Of a stretch of 64,000 bases of DNA, positions 33,068 to 41,242 are shown piece by piece. The DNA is taken from the NCBI GenBank assembly GCA_964575455.1, contig CAZNRX010000014.1, forward strand, positions 1-64,000, written 5' to 3'. The notes beneath the pieces were generated by a model, which worked only from the letters and a program-made list of their open reading frames with translations, was not told the DNA's origin and ran no database searches. A program made the position numbers and the translations under genes. The first letter of the stretch is position 1. Each line of letters opens with the position of its first letter. The stretch is from SKLM01 sp964575455 (GTDB lineage: Bacteria; Chloroflexota; Anaerolineae; B4-G1).

Positions 33068-34486
33068 TCAGCTGTGACGATAGACGTCCCATCCGAAGTA
33101 GGTCTCGAAGGCTTCCGCCAGGATGGCTGCGGTGTGCGACCCGTTCATGGCGCAGTGATGCGCGAAGCCGTTCTTGCACACGTACCGCATCAACTCCTGG
33201 AGCCGGGGGATCTCCGCCACGGCCCGGCAGCCGAACGTGTCCAGCGGATCGTCCGTGATCTCTCCCTCGCCCACGTAGGCGCGCACCTTCCCGTGCCAGT
33301 CGTCCGTGTCGACGCGGGCGAACGTCAACGGGCTGGCCTTCGCTTCCCCGGCGACCGTGCCGTAGGTGTTCTCCGTGCCGAGGATGGTGGCCAGGATCTC
33401 GGCGTTGGCCATTCTGGCGTTACAGAGGAAGCTCGTGGCCCAGTTGCCGCAGTGGAAGAGGATGCACTTGTTCGGATCGTCGGCATAGTTGTTGTTCCAG
33501 TCCACCAGGGCGCTGGGCTGGCCCGAGGCGAGCTGGAGGGCGTACATGGAGAGGGTCCCCATGATGTCGACCTCGCAGGCGCTGGGCATCATGCTCTCGC
33601 TCATCATGCTCATGAGCGTACAGGCGTTCACGCCGTAGTTCTCCTGTATCGAGGTCCAGCACTGCATGGCTGTGGCGTCGATCTCGTTCTCGGCCGCCCA
33701 GTCGTCTATGGCGACGCCGAGCTTGGCCATCCTCACCAGCGCCTCCGAAGGGACATCAATTGTGTCGATATAGGCGCGAAGGCCGTCCAGCCGTTCCTGA
33801 ACCTGTGGGTCTTCCCCGTCCATCGCTCTGGCCGCCCCGAAGATCTCGGACAAGTCCACCGTCAGCACGCTGATACCGGCGCCCTCCAGCAGCTTCTCGC
33901 TGAAGCGCACCGTGTTGAAGATGCTAGGACGAGCGCCGATGGCGCCCAGTCGCGCCCCCTTCAGCCCGCCAACGACGCGGCAGACGCCGACGAAGGTCTC
34001 CAGGTCCTGTTTGAAGCTCTCGGTGTTGGGGTGGACGGTGTGCTGTCGCGTTACGGAGAAGGGACGGCGGTACTGGTAGAGGTTGTTGCAGACCGAGATC
34101 TTGCCACAGAAGGCGTCGCGCCGCGTCTCGACCGCCAGCTCGTCGGGATCGTCGGGGTAGGCCTGGACCAGGATGGGCACGTCGAGCTTGGAGAGTCGGA
34201 TCGCGTCGGCGATGCCCTTCTCCGGGCCGAAGACGGGCAGGATGACCAGGATGCCGTTGATGTGCTCTCGGTGCTTCTGGAAGAGGGCGGCGCATGCCTT
34301 GGAGTCCTCCCAGGTCTCGACGGCGCCCATGTTGGTAGCGTCCTCGTCGAGGATCACGGCGTCGACGTCCATCTGGTCGAGGAGGGCCAGTACCTCGCGC
34401 CGCGCCTCCAGGACGGGCTCGGCGGGGAAGAAGTCGCGCGTTCCTACGATCATTGCTAGGCGGAGACCGCCCGTGGTCTTGTTCAT
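33068..34486 (-). CDS. L-fucose/L-arabinose isomerase family protein
   Basis: 472 aa with GAGAGGAG before ATG 34486. The metal-binding residues of aldose isomerases of the FucI/AraA fold appear as Glu305 (ACEVDIMG), Asp329 (LVDWNNNY) and His345 (LFHCGN). The N-terminal region (VFGPEKGIADAIRL) fits the two substrate-recognition domains. It should convert an aldose to a ketose. It differs from textbook FucI and AraA, so no symbol is given; related proteins include sulfoquinovose isomerase-type enzymes. Kinase and split-transketolase genes upstream fit an isomerase-kinase-transketolase route. Confidence 0.8.
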   Translation of the reverse strand: MNKTTGGLRLAMIVGTRDFFPAEPVLEARREVLALLDQMDVDAVILDEDATNMGAVETWEDSKACAALFQKHREHINGILVILPVFGPEKGIADAIRLSKLDVPILVQAYPDDPDELAVETRRDAFCGKISVCNNLYQYRRPFSVTRQHTVHPNTESFKQDLETFVGVCRVVGGLKGARLGAIGARPSIFNTVRFSEKLLEGAGISVLTVDLSEIFGAARAMDGEDPQVQERLDGLRAYIDTIDVPSEALVRMAKLGVAIDDWAAENEIDATAMQCWTSIQENYGVNACTLMSMMSESMMPSACEVDIMGTLSMYALQLASGQPSALVDWNNNYADDPNKCILFHCGNWATSFLCNARMANAEILATILGTENTYGTVAGEAKASPLTFARVDTDDWHGKVRAYVGEGEITDDPLDTFGCRAVAEIPRLQELMRYVCKNGFAHHCAMNGSHTAAILAEAFETYFGWDVYRHS

Positions 34487-34509
34487 GTTGCTCCTCTCTT
34501 GCCTTGCTC

Positions 34510-34845
34510 ACGAGTAGTCAACCACCGGCTGTTCGTCGGGTATGGAAACCNNNNNNNNNNNNNNNNNNNNNNNNNNNNNNNNNNNNNNNNNNNNNNNNNN
34601 NNNNNNNNNNNNNNNNNNNNNNNNNNNNNNNNNNNNNNNNNNNNNNNNNNGTCAACCACCGGCTGTTCGTCGGGTATGGAAACCCGACCTACCGCTCTTG
34701 CCTTGTTCACGAGTAGTCAACCACCGGCTGTTCGTCGGGTATGGAAACCCGACCTACCGCTCTTGCCTTGCTCACGAGTAGTCAACCACCAGCTGTTCGT
34801 CGGGTATGGAAACCCGACCTACCGCTCTTGCCTTGCTCACGAATA
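34510..34845. repeat. 65-bp direct tandem repeat array containing a sequencing gap
   Basis: Units beginning GTCAACCACC and containing the TCGGGTATGGAAACCCGACC core recur exactly every 65 bp (34651, 34716, 34781), with a partial unit before the gap and a decayed one near 34846. The 34487-34898 stretch holds only this array and the gap. Open frames across it are repeat artefacts. Confidence 0.9.
34551..34650. other. Assembly gap (100 N)
   Basis: Exactly 100 N within the 65-bp array; real size unknown. Confidence 0.95.
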
Positions 34846-34898
34846 ATCAGCCATCAGTGTCGTTCGTCGTCAGGCACGCAGCATGGCGAAGTGCCGCG

Positions 34899-36185
34899 TC
34901 AGTCGAGCGCGTCTTGCTGACGCCGGAGCTTGACCACGATGCTCTCCTCGTCCAGCTCGACGTCGTCCCAGGTCACGACCTCGCCCTCCTCGACCGGCCG
35001 CATGACCGTCGCCCCCGGCGCCAGCCCGACCGGGAGGGCGTTCAGCGCCCGGGCCTCCTCCGCGCGGTCCATCACGCCGTGGACGGTGTAGCCGCCGAAT
35101 CGATCCAGCTCGTCGCCGGGTCGGAGATGCCGCTTGGCCACCGTTATGACGTCGGCCACCGGCTCGTCCCGGGGTGCCAGCCAGACCTTGCGGTGGAGAT
35201 AGGCCTCGGCCACTGAGATCGGCGCCTCGATGAACCAGAGATGGTAGGGCCGGAAGAAGGTGAAGTACTTGCCCTTGCCGACCTTGAGGTATTGGAGGTC
35301 ATCGCGGAGCCGCTGATCCTCCACGCGCACGGTGACGAAGACGCCGCCGGCCATCGAAGGGCCCTGGACGAAGTCGACCGCGCCGGGGAAGGTGGTCATG
35401 CCGCCGTCCTCCTCCAGGGCGAAGATGTCGGACACGGTCTCCAGCGTGGCTCGGGGGCCGTTCATGCCCCGCTTCATCGGCCGGCAGCCGGTGGCGTTGG
35501 CCGCGCAGGTCATCTCGAACATCGTCTTGGTGCCGTCGACGTAGGAAGCGACCGTGTAGGGGTCCTTGCCCGCACGCTCGGCGGACTCGGCGACGGTGTC
35601 CGGCGTGGCCGAGGGATTGAGGGGGTTGTTCTTCCCTTTGCCGATGACGATGACCTCCATGCCCATGCTCCTGACGAAGTCGTAGAGCTCCATCAGGCAG
35701 CCGGGCTCGTCGCCGGAGGAGACCGTGTAGAGCACGCCGGCGTCCCGAGCCAGCCTCTTGAGGATGCACCCGACGGTGACGTCGGCCTCGATGTTGACCA
35801 TCACCACGTCCTTGCCGTGCTGGATGCAGGCGTGGGCGGTCTTGGCGCCGATGGCGGGGAAGGGCGTCACGTCGCAGACGATGTCGACCGCGTCCAGCCG
35901 GGCCGCCAGCGTGTAGTCGGCGGTGACCACGCGCTTGCCGGCCTGGAGGGCGTCCATCGCTGCGCCCACGTCAGCGGCCTCGCGGATGTCGTCCTCGTCG
36001 AGGTCGATGGCTCGGAAGGCCTGCCGGGCGGCGTGGAGATCGGTGTCGGCCAACACGCTGACGCGCATGCCGGGCACGTGGGCGACCTGGGCTACGAACC
36101 CGCTCCCGATCCAGCCGGCGCCGCTGACGCCGACGCGTATGGGCTTGCCCTGTTCTTCAAGTGTTCTCAGTTCCTGGTGTAGCAT
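34899..36185 (-). CDS. NAD(P)-dependent dehydrogenase with C-terminal SAF domain (COG4091-like)
   Basis: 428 aa with AGGAGGGGG before ATG 36185. IRVGVSGAGWIGSGFVAQV is a Rossmann NAD(P) site, and GKDVVMVNIEADVTVG with SSGDEPGCLMELYDF resembles the homoserine-dehydrogenase-like catalytic domain. The end (GLAPGATVMRPVEEGEVVTWDDVELDEESI) is a SAF domain, found in sialate synthases and altronate dehydratases. Proteins of this layout are annotated as predicted homoserine dehydrogenases but occur mostly in sugar or polyol operons, where they may oxidise or isomerise sugar acids. The split-transketolase genes lie directly upstream. Confidence 0.7.
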   Translation of the reverse strand: MLHQELRTLEEQGKPIRVGVSGAGWIGSGFVAQVAHVPGMRVSVLADTDLHAARQAFRAIDLDEDDIREAADVGAAMDALQAGKRVVTADYTLAARLDAVDIVCDVTPFPAIGAKTAHACIQHGKDVVMVNIEADVTVGCILKRLARDAGVLYTVSSGDEPGCLMELYDFVRSMGMEVIVIGKGKNNPLNPSATPDTVAESAERAGKDPYTVASYVDGTKTMFEMTCAANATGCRPMKRGMNGPRATLETVSDIFALEEDGGMTTFPGAVDFVQGPSMAGGVFVTVRVEDQRLRDDLQYLKVGKGKYFTFFRPYHLWFIEAPISVAEAYLHRKVWLAPRDEPVADVITVAKRHLRPGDELDRFGGYTVHGVMDRAEEARALNALPVGLAPGATVMRPVEEGEVVTWDDVELDEESIVVKLRRQQDALD

Positions 36186-36200
36186 GACCCCCTCCTGCTG

Positions 36201-36246
36201 GCGCTACTCCGTTTCTCTCCGTAGCGCAAAGCCGCGCACTACGAAC
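36201..36246. repeat. ACTACGAAC-family intergenic repeat (variant A)
   Basis: GCGCTAC-TCCGTTTCTCTCC-GTAGCGC hairpin (7-bp arms) followed by GCGCACTACGAAC, immediately downstream of the transketolase stop. Other copies: 43861, 45468, 54750, 56608 and 60503. Confidence 0.8.
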
Positions 36247-37237
36247 GATGCCGGGCGCCAGTCCGCTTCCCTTTGGCCGCGATGGCTTGATGAGCGGCCC
36301 GGACGATGTCCTCGGCGGTCAGGCCGTACTTCTTCAGCAGAGCCTCGGGCTCTCCAGACTCGGCGTAGGTGTCGGCCAGGCCGACGAAACGCATTGGCAC
36401 GGGACAGGTCTGTCCCACGATCCGTGCCACGTTGGTGCCCATACCGCCGTGGATGAGGTGCTCCTCGGCGGTGACGATAGCGCCCGTCTCCCGAGCGGCG
36501 GCGCCGATCGCCTCCTCGTCCATAGGCCGCAGGGTGTGCATATCCAGCACCCGTGCCTCAATGCCCTCCTGGGCCAGCAACGCCGCGGCATCAAGCGCCG
36601 CGGCCACCATGAGGCCGCAGGCGATGATCGTCAGGTCGTGGCCGTCCCTGATCCGGTTCGCCTTGCCTATCTCGAAGGGGCAGTCGTCCTCCGGGTAGAG
36701 GTAGGGCATGGGAACGCGGCTGGAGCGGATCCAGACGGGCCCGTCATACTGGGCGGCGGCATGCACGGCCTGGCGCATCATGCCCGGGCTGCCCGGCACC
36801 AGCATGATGAACGTGGGGAGGCCCCCGACCAGGGCGAAATCCTCAATGCCCATGGCGGTGGGGCCGTCCTTCCCCAGGGTGATCCCGCCGTGGCTGCAGG
36901 CGACCTTGGCGTTCAACTCGGCCAGGGCGATGGAGAGCCGGAGCTGATCGTAGGCGTTGCAGAGGAGGAAGGAGGAGAAGCTGGTCAGGAAGGGGATGAA
37001 GCCGCAGGAGGCCAGCCCGGCCCCGATGCTGACCAGGTTGCTCTCGGCCAGGCCGATGTTGAAGAAGCGCTCCGGGAACGCCTCGCGCACGTAGTGGGTG
37101 CGGGTGGAGTTGCCCAGATCGCCGTCGAGCACCACGATCTTCGGATTGTCGCGGCAGAGATCCAACAGCGCTTCGCCAAAAAAGTTGCGCAACGGCTTGT
37201 CGGTGAGCGTGAGTCCCGCTATCTTGCCTAGCTGCAT
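36239..37237 (-). CDS. Transketolase, C-terminal subunit
   Basis: 332 aa from ATG 37237, supported by GGAGGAG; the frame to 37456 is overprinted on the N-subunit gene. VVLDGDLGNSTRTHYVREAFPERFFNIGLAESNLVSIGAGLA is the pyrimidine-binding domain with the catalytic Glu (IGLAESN). The C-terminal domain (VTAEEHLIHGGMGTNVARI) follows. It overlaps the N-subunit gene by 10 bases, so the two are coupled. Together they rebuild one thiamine-diphosphate transketolase that moves two-carbon units between sugar phosphates. Split forms are common in bacteria and archaea and are sometimes specialised for unusual sugars. Confidence 0.87.
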   Translation of the reverse strand: MQLGKIAGLTLTDKPLRNFFGEALLDLCRDNPKIVVLDGDLGNSTRTHYVREAFPERFFNIGLAESNLVSIGAGLASCGFIPFLTSFSSFLLCNAYDQLRLSIALAELNAKVACSHGGITLGKDGPTAMGIEDFALVGGLPTFIMLVPGSPGMMRQAVHAAAQYDGPVWIRSSRVPMPYLYPEDDCPFEIGKANRIRDGHDLTIIACGLMVAAALDAAALLAQEGIEARVLDMHTLRPMDEEAIGAAARETGAIVTAEEHLIHGGMGTNVARIVGQTCPVPMRFVGLADTYAESGEPEALLKKYGLTAEDIVRAAHQAIAAKGKRTGARHRS

Positions 37238-38049
37238 TGCATCTCCTCCCGAGCTCTCTCGGCCTGCTCCGGCGTGAGGGCCCTGCCGTGGAAGGTGTAG
37301 TCGTCCTCCACGAACGAGACGCCTTTGCCTTTGACGGTGTGGGCGATGATGGCCGAGGGTTGCCCCTCCACCTCTCGCACTCCCTGCAGCACGTCGATGA
37401 GGGCGCCGATGTCGTGTCCATCTACCTCCTCGACGTTCCAGCCAAAAGCGCGCCACTTGTCCGCGAAAGGCTCCAGGGCCATCTCGCGGCTGATGGGGCC
37501 TGTCTCCTGATACTTGTTGTGGTCGACGATAGCGACCAGGTTATGGGCGTTGAAGTGGGAGGCGGAGATGGCCGACTCCCAGATCTGGCCCTCCTGGCAC
37601 TCCCCATCCCCCAGCAGGACGTAGACGCGGTAGTCGAGGTCGTTGAGTCGCCCGGCGATGACGTGCCCCAGGCCCACCGAGATGCCCTTGCCCAGGGAGC
37701 CGGACGTCATCTCAATGCCAGGCAGCGCATCCTGGATGGGGTGACCCTCGACGGGGCTGTTGATCTGACGCAGGGTCCACAGCCTCTCGCGGTCGAAGTA
37801 GCCGGCGTGAGCCAGCACAGCGTATAGGAGGGGGGCAGCGTGCCCCTTGCTCAGGATGAAGCGGTCGCGCGCGGGCCACTTGGGCTCGTCAGGGCGATGG
37901 CGCAGGACGCCGCCGAAGTAGAGGGCGGTGAGGATCTCGACGCAGGAGTAGGAGCTCGAGACGTGGCCCGAGGAGACGCGAGTGGTCATGTCGAGCACGT
38001 CGAGCCGCAGGTCTCTCGCTTTCTGGTTGAGTGTCTGTAGGTTCGCCAT
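37228..38049 (-). CDS. Transketolase, N-terminal subunit
   Basis: 273 aa from ATG 38049 (AAGGAG 12 bases upstream); an in-frame TTG at 38079 is the alternative. The thiamine-diphosphate-binding half shows HVSSSYSCVEILTALYF, SKGHAAPLLYAVLA, GSLGKGISVGLG and the diphosphate motif LLGDGECQEGQIWE ... VDHNKYQ. It works with the C-terminal subunit encoded directly downstream. The upstream neighbour is a PfkB kinase, which could make the phosphorylated ketose cleaved here. Confidence 0.88.
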   Translation of the reverse strand: MANLQTLNQKARDLRLDVLDMTTRVSSGHVSSSYSCVEILTALYFGGVLRHRPDEPKWPARDRFILSKGHAAPLLYAVLAHAGYFDRERLWTLRQINSPVEGHPIQDALPGIEMTSGSLGKGISVGLGHVIAGRLNDLDYRVYVLLGDGECQEGQIWESAISASHFNAHNLVAIVDHNKYQETGPISREMALEPFADKWRAFGWNVEEVDGHDIGALIDVLQGVREVEGQPSAIIAHTVKGKGVSFVEDDYTFHGRALTPEQAERAREEMQCS

Positions 38050-38080
38050 GTAGGGTCTCTTCTCCTTGGGGATGTCCAAT

Positions 38081-39058
38081 TCACTCTTCCGGAGCTTTCG
38101 GGAAGGTCAGGTCAAGAAACGCATCGACCTCGTCCGCCGTGGGAAGCGCGGGGATGACGCCCTGGGTGAGCGCGGTCAGCGCGCCGGCGGCGTTGGCGTA
38201 GCGGAGCGCGGACCGGACGCGCGCCGGCGTCAGCTCCTGCGGCCACTCGTCGATGGAGACGAGCTGCCGCAGCAGGCCGGCCACGAAGGCGTCGCCACAG
38301 CCGGTGGCGTCCACGGTCTCGACCTCGAAGGCGGGTACGTGGCCTCCGCCGGCAGCCACCTGGAAGGTGCTGCCCCCGGGGCCCAGCGTCACCACGCATA
38401 GGCCAGGGCCACGCTCCAGCATGGCCTGGCTGCCTGTCTCCAGATCCACCGTCCCGGCGAGCAGCTCCAGCTCCGCTTCGTTGACCTTGAGCACGTCCAC
38501 CTCGGGCAGGGTGGTCAGCACGCGCTCGCGCGCCTCCTCCCGCTCCCAAAGGTCGGGCCGGTAGTTGACGTCAAAGGAGATGAGCGCGCCCGCTCCTCGC
38601 GCAATCTCCAGAGCCTCCAGCGTTGCACTTTGACTCGGCTCCTGGATCAGGCTGATGGATCCGAAGTGGTACACTCGTGTCCCCTTCAGCAGCGCTCGAT
38701 GGAGTTCGTCCGTGCGCAGGCGCATGTCGGCGCCGGGGTTGCGGTAGAAGAGGATGTCGTACGAGTTCGCGTCCGGCATGGCGATGAAGGCCATCCCGGT
38801 GCGAGCCTTATCGTCATATCGCACCCCACGGACGTCCACACCCTCTTGCCGCAGGACGTCGGCCAGATGGTGACCGAAAGCGTCGTTGCCCACCTTACCG
38901 ATGAAGGCGCTTTCCATTCCAAGCCGTTTCGCGGCCACCGCCACGTTGGCCGGCGCGCCTCCGGGCTTAGGTCGGAAGGCCGATACCTCGGCCAGCTCCT
39001 TTCCCAGCTCCGAAGGAAACATATCGACGAGAAGCTCGCCTAGGCAGACAATGTCCAT
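38081..39058 (-). CDS. PfkB-family fructokinase/2-keto-3-deoxygluconate-kinase-like enzyme
   Basis: 325 aa. VCLGELLVDMFP and PGGAPANVAVAAKRLG at the N-terminus and VDATGCGDAFVAGLL near residue 255 are the ribokinase-family sites, with the catalytic Asp in GCGD. The overall pattern (GGAPANVA, FRPKPGG, YRNPGADM) is closest to fructokinases. It phosphorylates a ketose or keto-sugar acid with ATP. The gene follows the GntR regulator by 48 bases and precedes transketolase, so its product may be the donor for that enzyme. Confidence 0.83.
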   Translation of the reverse strand: MDIVCLGELLVDMFPSELGKELAEVSAFRPKPGGAPANVAVAAKRLGMESAFIGKVGNDAFGHHLADVLRQEGVDVRGVRYDDKARTGMAFIAMPDANSYDILFYRNPGADMRLRTDELHRALLKGTRVYHFGSISLIQEPSQSATLEALEIARGAGALISFDVNYRPDLWEREEARERVLTTLPEVDVLKVNEAELELLAGTVDLETGSQAMLERGPGLCVVTLGPGGSTFQVAAGGGHVPAFEVETVDATGCGDAFVAGLLRQLVSIDEWPQELTPARVRSALRYANAAGALTALTQGVIPALPTADEVDAFLDLTFPKAPEE

Positions 39059-39106
39059 CTGGGTTACCCTCTTCCCGACTGAATCATGCAGCGTGCGGCC
39101 TGCTGC

Positions 39107-39838
39107 TCATGGATGAAGTTCGTTGTGCAGAACATAGCGATCCGCTCGGTACGTGATGCGCAGGAACTCGATGGGCAGGTTCTGTCTTGAGTAGGAAACG
39201 CGTTCGATGTACAGAAGTGGATCTCGGTGCTGGATTGAGAGCATATGAGCCAGATCAGGAGGCGCTGCGATGGCTCGAATGGTCTGTTTGGCGCGCGACC
39301 AGCGGATGCCATGGTCATCGGCCAGAGCCTGACGAAGGGAGTGCAATGCGTAGTCGCCGTCGAGAATGCCGGGGCAGTAACGGTGGACGAGGTGGGATTC
39401 CTCCACGCTCATCGGCTCGCCGTCCGCCAGCCGGAGGCGCTTGAGATAGGCCAGTTCCTCACCGGGCTGGATGGCCAGCCTTTCGGCGATGTCCTCCGGC
39501 GCCGGGGTGAGCCTGGACGACAGGACTCTGGTGCCCGGCTCTATGCCCCGTCTCCGCATGTCGTCCGTGAAGCTGATGATGCGGATGAGGGCCTGCTCCA
39601 CGGTCGGGTGGGCGACATAGGTGCCTCTTCCCTGCTCTCGATAGATGAAGCCCTCGTTGACCAGCATGTCGAGCGTCTGGCGCACCGTGGTTCGGCTGAC
39701 CCGGTAGCTCTCCATGAGCTCTGGCTCTGTGGGGATCATCTCCCCCGGCTGCCACTCTCCCCTCCTGATCTTGCGCAGGAGGATGTCGTACAACTGCTGG
39801 TAGAGAGGTAGTTTACTTACCCGGCTCAGCGATGGCAC
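39107..39838 (-). CDS. GntR-family regulator, HutC/UTRA type
   Basis: 243 aa from GTG 39838 with AGGGAG nine bases upstream. A winged HTH (residues 10-75: IPTEPELMESYRVSRTTVRQTLDMLVNEGFIYREQGRGTYV) is followed by a UTRA ligand-binding domain (EPGTRVLSSRLTPAPEDIAERL to the end). Such repressors release DNA on binding a sugar phosphate or related effector. It is the first gene after a consensus promoter overlapped by palindromes (39912-39950) and likely regulates itself plus the kinase, transketolase and isomerase genes that follow. Confidence 0.87.
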   Translation of the reverse strand: MPSLSRVSKLPLYQQLYDILLRKIRRGEWQPGEMIPTEPELMESYRVSRTTVRQTLDMLVNEGFIYREQGRGTYVAHPTVEQALIRIISFTDDMRRRGIEPGTRVLSSRLTPAPEDIAERLAIQPGEELAYLKRLRLADGEPMSVEESHLVHRYCPGILDGDYALHSLRQALADDHGIRWSRAKQTIRAIAAPPDLAHMLSIQHRDPLLYIERVSYSRQNLPIEFLRITYRADRYVLHNELHP

Positions 39839-39911
39839 GCTAGCTTGCTCCCTTCGCAGGAGAGCCCCAGCCTCAGATGTGGATGACCCTGGCGGGACTC
39901 CGCACGTTGCT

Positions 39912-39938
39912 ACGTCATAAGGTCATGACGTTATAACG
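39912..39938. promoter_or_regulatory. Candidate GntR operator
   Basis: ACGTCAT (39912-39918), six bases, ATGACGT (39925-39931), directly overlapped by the palindrome CGTTATAACG (39929-39938). The site begins seven bases downstream of the -10 box. Confidence 0.7.
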
Positions 39939-39944
39939 CCTTAC

Positions 39945-39973
39945 AGTATATCATAGAAACTCTCGCGTGTCAA
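39945..39973 (-). promoter_or_regulatory. Sigma70 promoter of the GntR-headed group
   Basis: TTGACA (39973-39968), 17-base spacer, TATACT (39950-39945), preceded by TGA (extended -10). Same architecture as the ROK promoter at 31712. It starts 25 bases after the MFS stop. Confidence 0.87.
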
Positions 39974-39997
39974 GGATTTCCTGTGCCCGGATCCCGC

Positions 39998-41242
39998 TCA
40001 ACGCCGGGCAAGCGTGGCGCGGCGGACGATGGCCTCGTGGAGGAGGAACATCAGGAGGGAGGCTGCGACCAGGAAGGGGCCTACGATCTCCAGCCCCAGA
40101 TTCTCCGCCAGCACACCGGCGAAGCCGGGGAGAAGCGCGATCCCCACGCTGCCGGCTGCCACCTGGAAGCCGATCACGTTCGGGGCGTGGCCGGCGCCCA
40201 CCCGCTCCGGTGTGCTCGAGATCAGCGATGGGAAGAGGGGGGCCAATGAGAAGCCGACGAACGCCAGCCCCAGGAAGCTGGCAAGATCGGCCACGTTCCA
40301 CCAGACGAGCCCGGATCCCAGCACGATGCCTACGATGCATAGGCGCAGCAGCGAGACGACCCCAATGCGGTCCGCCACGGGTCCCAAGACCAGGCGCCCG
40401 GCCGTGAGGCTGGCCCAGTAGATGCTGGTCCAGAGCCCGGCGGCGGCCGGGGCCACCCCTCGAGCCTCGGTGAAGAGGCTGTACGCCCACTGTCCGGCCG
40501 TGAACTGTACGCCGGTGTGCGTGATGAAGATGGCGATGCCGAGCCAGGCAAGCGGCAGGCGCAGGGTGTCTATGCTGCGCGCTATGCTGGGCGAAGCCTC
40601 CCGATCTGCCTCCCCTTCCGTCGTGCAGCTCGGAGGGGAGCGGGGTGCCGCCGTTGGTGCTGGCCCGCTGCCTTTCCACCGCTGCAACGTGAGCACGAAG
40701 CAGACGGCGAGGAGCCCCTGGAGAAGCACGATGATGGCGTACCCCCAGCGCCACGACTGTCCCGCGTTGAGCAGGGCCGTCATCATGGCTGGCCCGATGG
40801 TGACCCCGATTCCAAAGGAGGCGTGCAGCCAGTTCATCTCTCTGGCGCCGTAGTTCGCGGCGACGTACATATTCATTCCAGCGTCCATGGCGCCGGCGCC
40901 TATCCCGACCAGCAGCCCAAACGGGACCATGGCCCACCACGTAGGCGCCAGAGCATATCCCAGCAGGCCCGCCGCCGACACGGCGCTGCTGAGCACCAGA
41001 AACGACCCGAGACCGGTGAGAGAGACCAGACGCCCGCTGTTGAAGCTGACGAGGATGTAGCCGATGGTCACCGCTGTCAGGAGCGTTCCAAGTGCGTCGA
41101 GAGGCATGTCAAACGACCCTCGGATAGCTGGCCAGGCGACGCCCAGCACGCCGTTCGGCAGACCGAGAAGGATGAAGCTGAAATACGGGATTCCGATGAG
41201 TGGGATAGACCGCATCCCAGCGTCGCGCTTCTCCGACGTCAT
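39998..41242 (-). CDS. MFS transporter, probably a sugar importer
   Basis: 414 aa from ATG 41242 with GAGGAGG upstream; its ATG overlaps the preceding stop (ATGA). About 12 hydrophobic segments in two groups of six, with a central cytoplasmic loop. FMNGLHFCFGVG-like features of the FHS/glucose-MFS type appear as MNWLHASFGIGVTIGP. The central loop (about residues 190-225, SGPAPTAAPRSPPSCTTEGEAD) carries a GC-palindrome-derived insertion. Coupling to the mannitol-phosphate-dehydrogenase-like gene suggests a polyol or sugar cargo. Confidence 0.82.
   Translation of the reverse strand: MTSEKRDAGMRSIPLIGIPYFSFILLGLPNGVLGVAWPAIRGSFDMPLDALGTLLTAVTIGYILVSFNSGRLVSLTGLGSFLVLSSAVSAAGLLGYALAPTWWAMVPFGLLVGIGAGAMDAGMNMYVAANYGAREMNWLHASFGIGVTIGPAMMTALLNAGQSWRWGYAIIVLLQGLLAVCFVLTLQRWKGSGPAPTAAPRSPPSCTTEGEADREASPSIARSIDTLRLPLAWLGIAIFITHTGVQFTAGQWAYSLFTEARGVAPAAAGLWTSIYWASLTAGRLVLGPVADRIGVVSLLRLCIVGIVLGSGLVWWNVADLASFLGLAFVGFSLAPLFPSLISSTPERVGAGHAPNVIGFQVAAGSVGIALLPGFAGVLAENLGLEIVGPFLVAASLLMFLLHEAIVRRATLARR
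40605..40660. repeat. GC-rich palindrome in the MFS central loop
   Basis: CTCCCCTTCC ... GGAGGGGAGCGGGG, in frame, encoding a Pro/Ser/Glu-rich loop segment between the two halves of the transporter. Confidence 0.5.

Noticed and set aside
34510..34845. CRISPR array with a 23-bp repeat and 42-bp spacers
   Set aside because: The 42-bp stretches between cores are the same in every unit, so it is a 65-bp tandem repeat.
36239..37456. Longer transketolase C subunit starting at 37456
   Set aside because: The extra N-terminus overlaps the N subunit and has no transketolase character; ATG 37237 has a good ribosome site.
32011..39838. Apiose or sulfoquinovose pathway by name
   Set aside because: Only the general enzyme types match; the SAF dehydrogenase and isomerase cannot be tied to either without a search.
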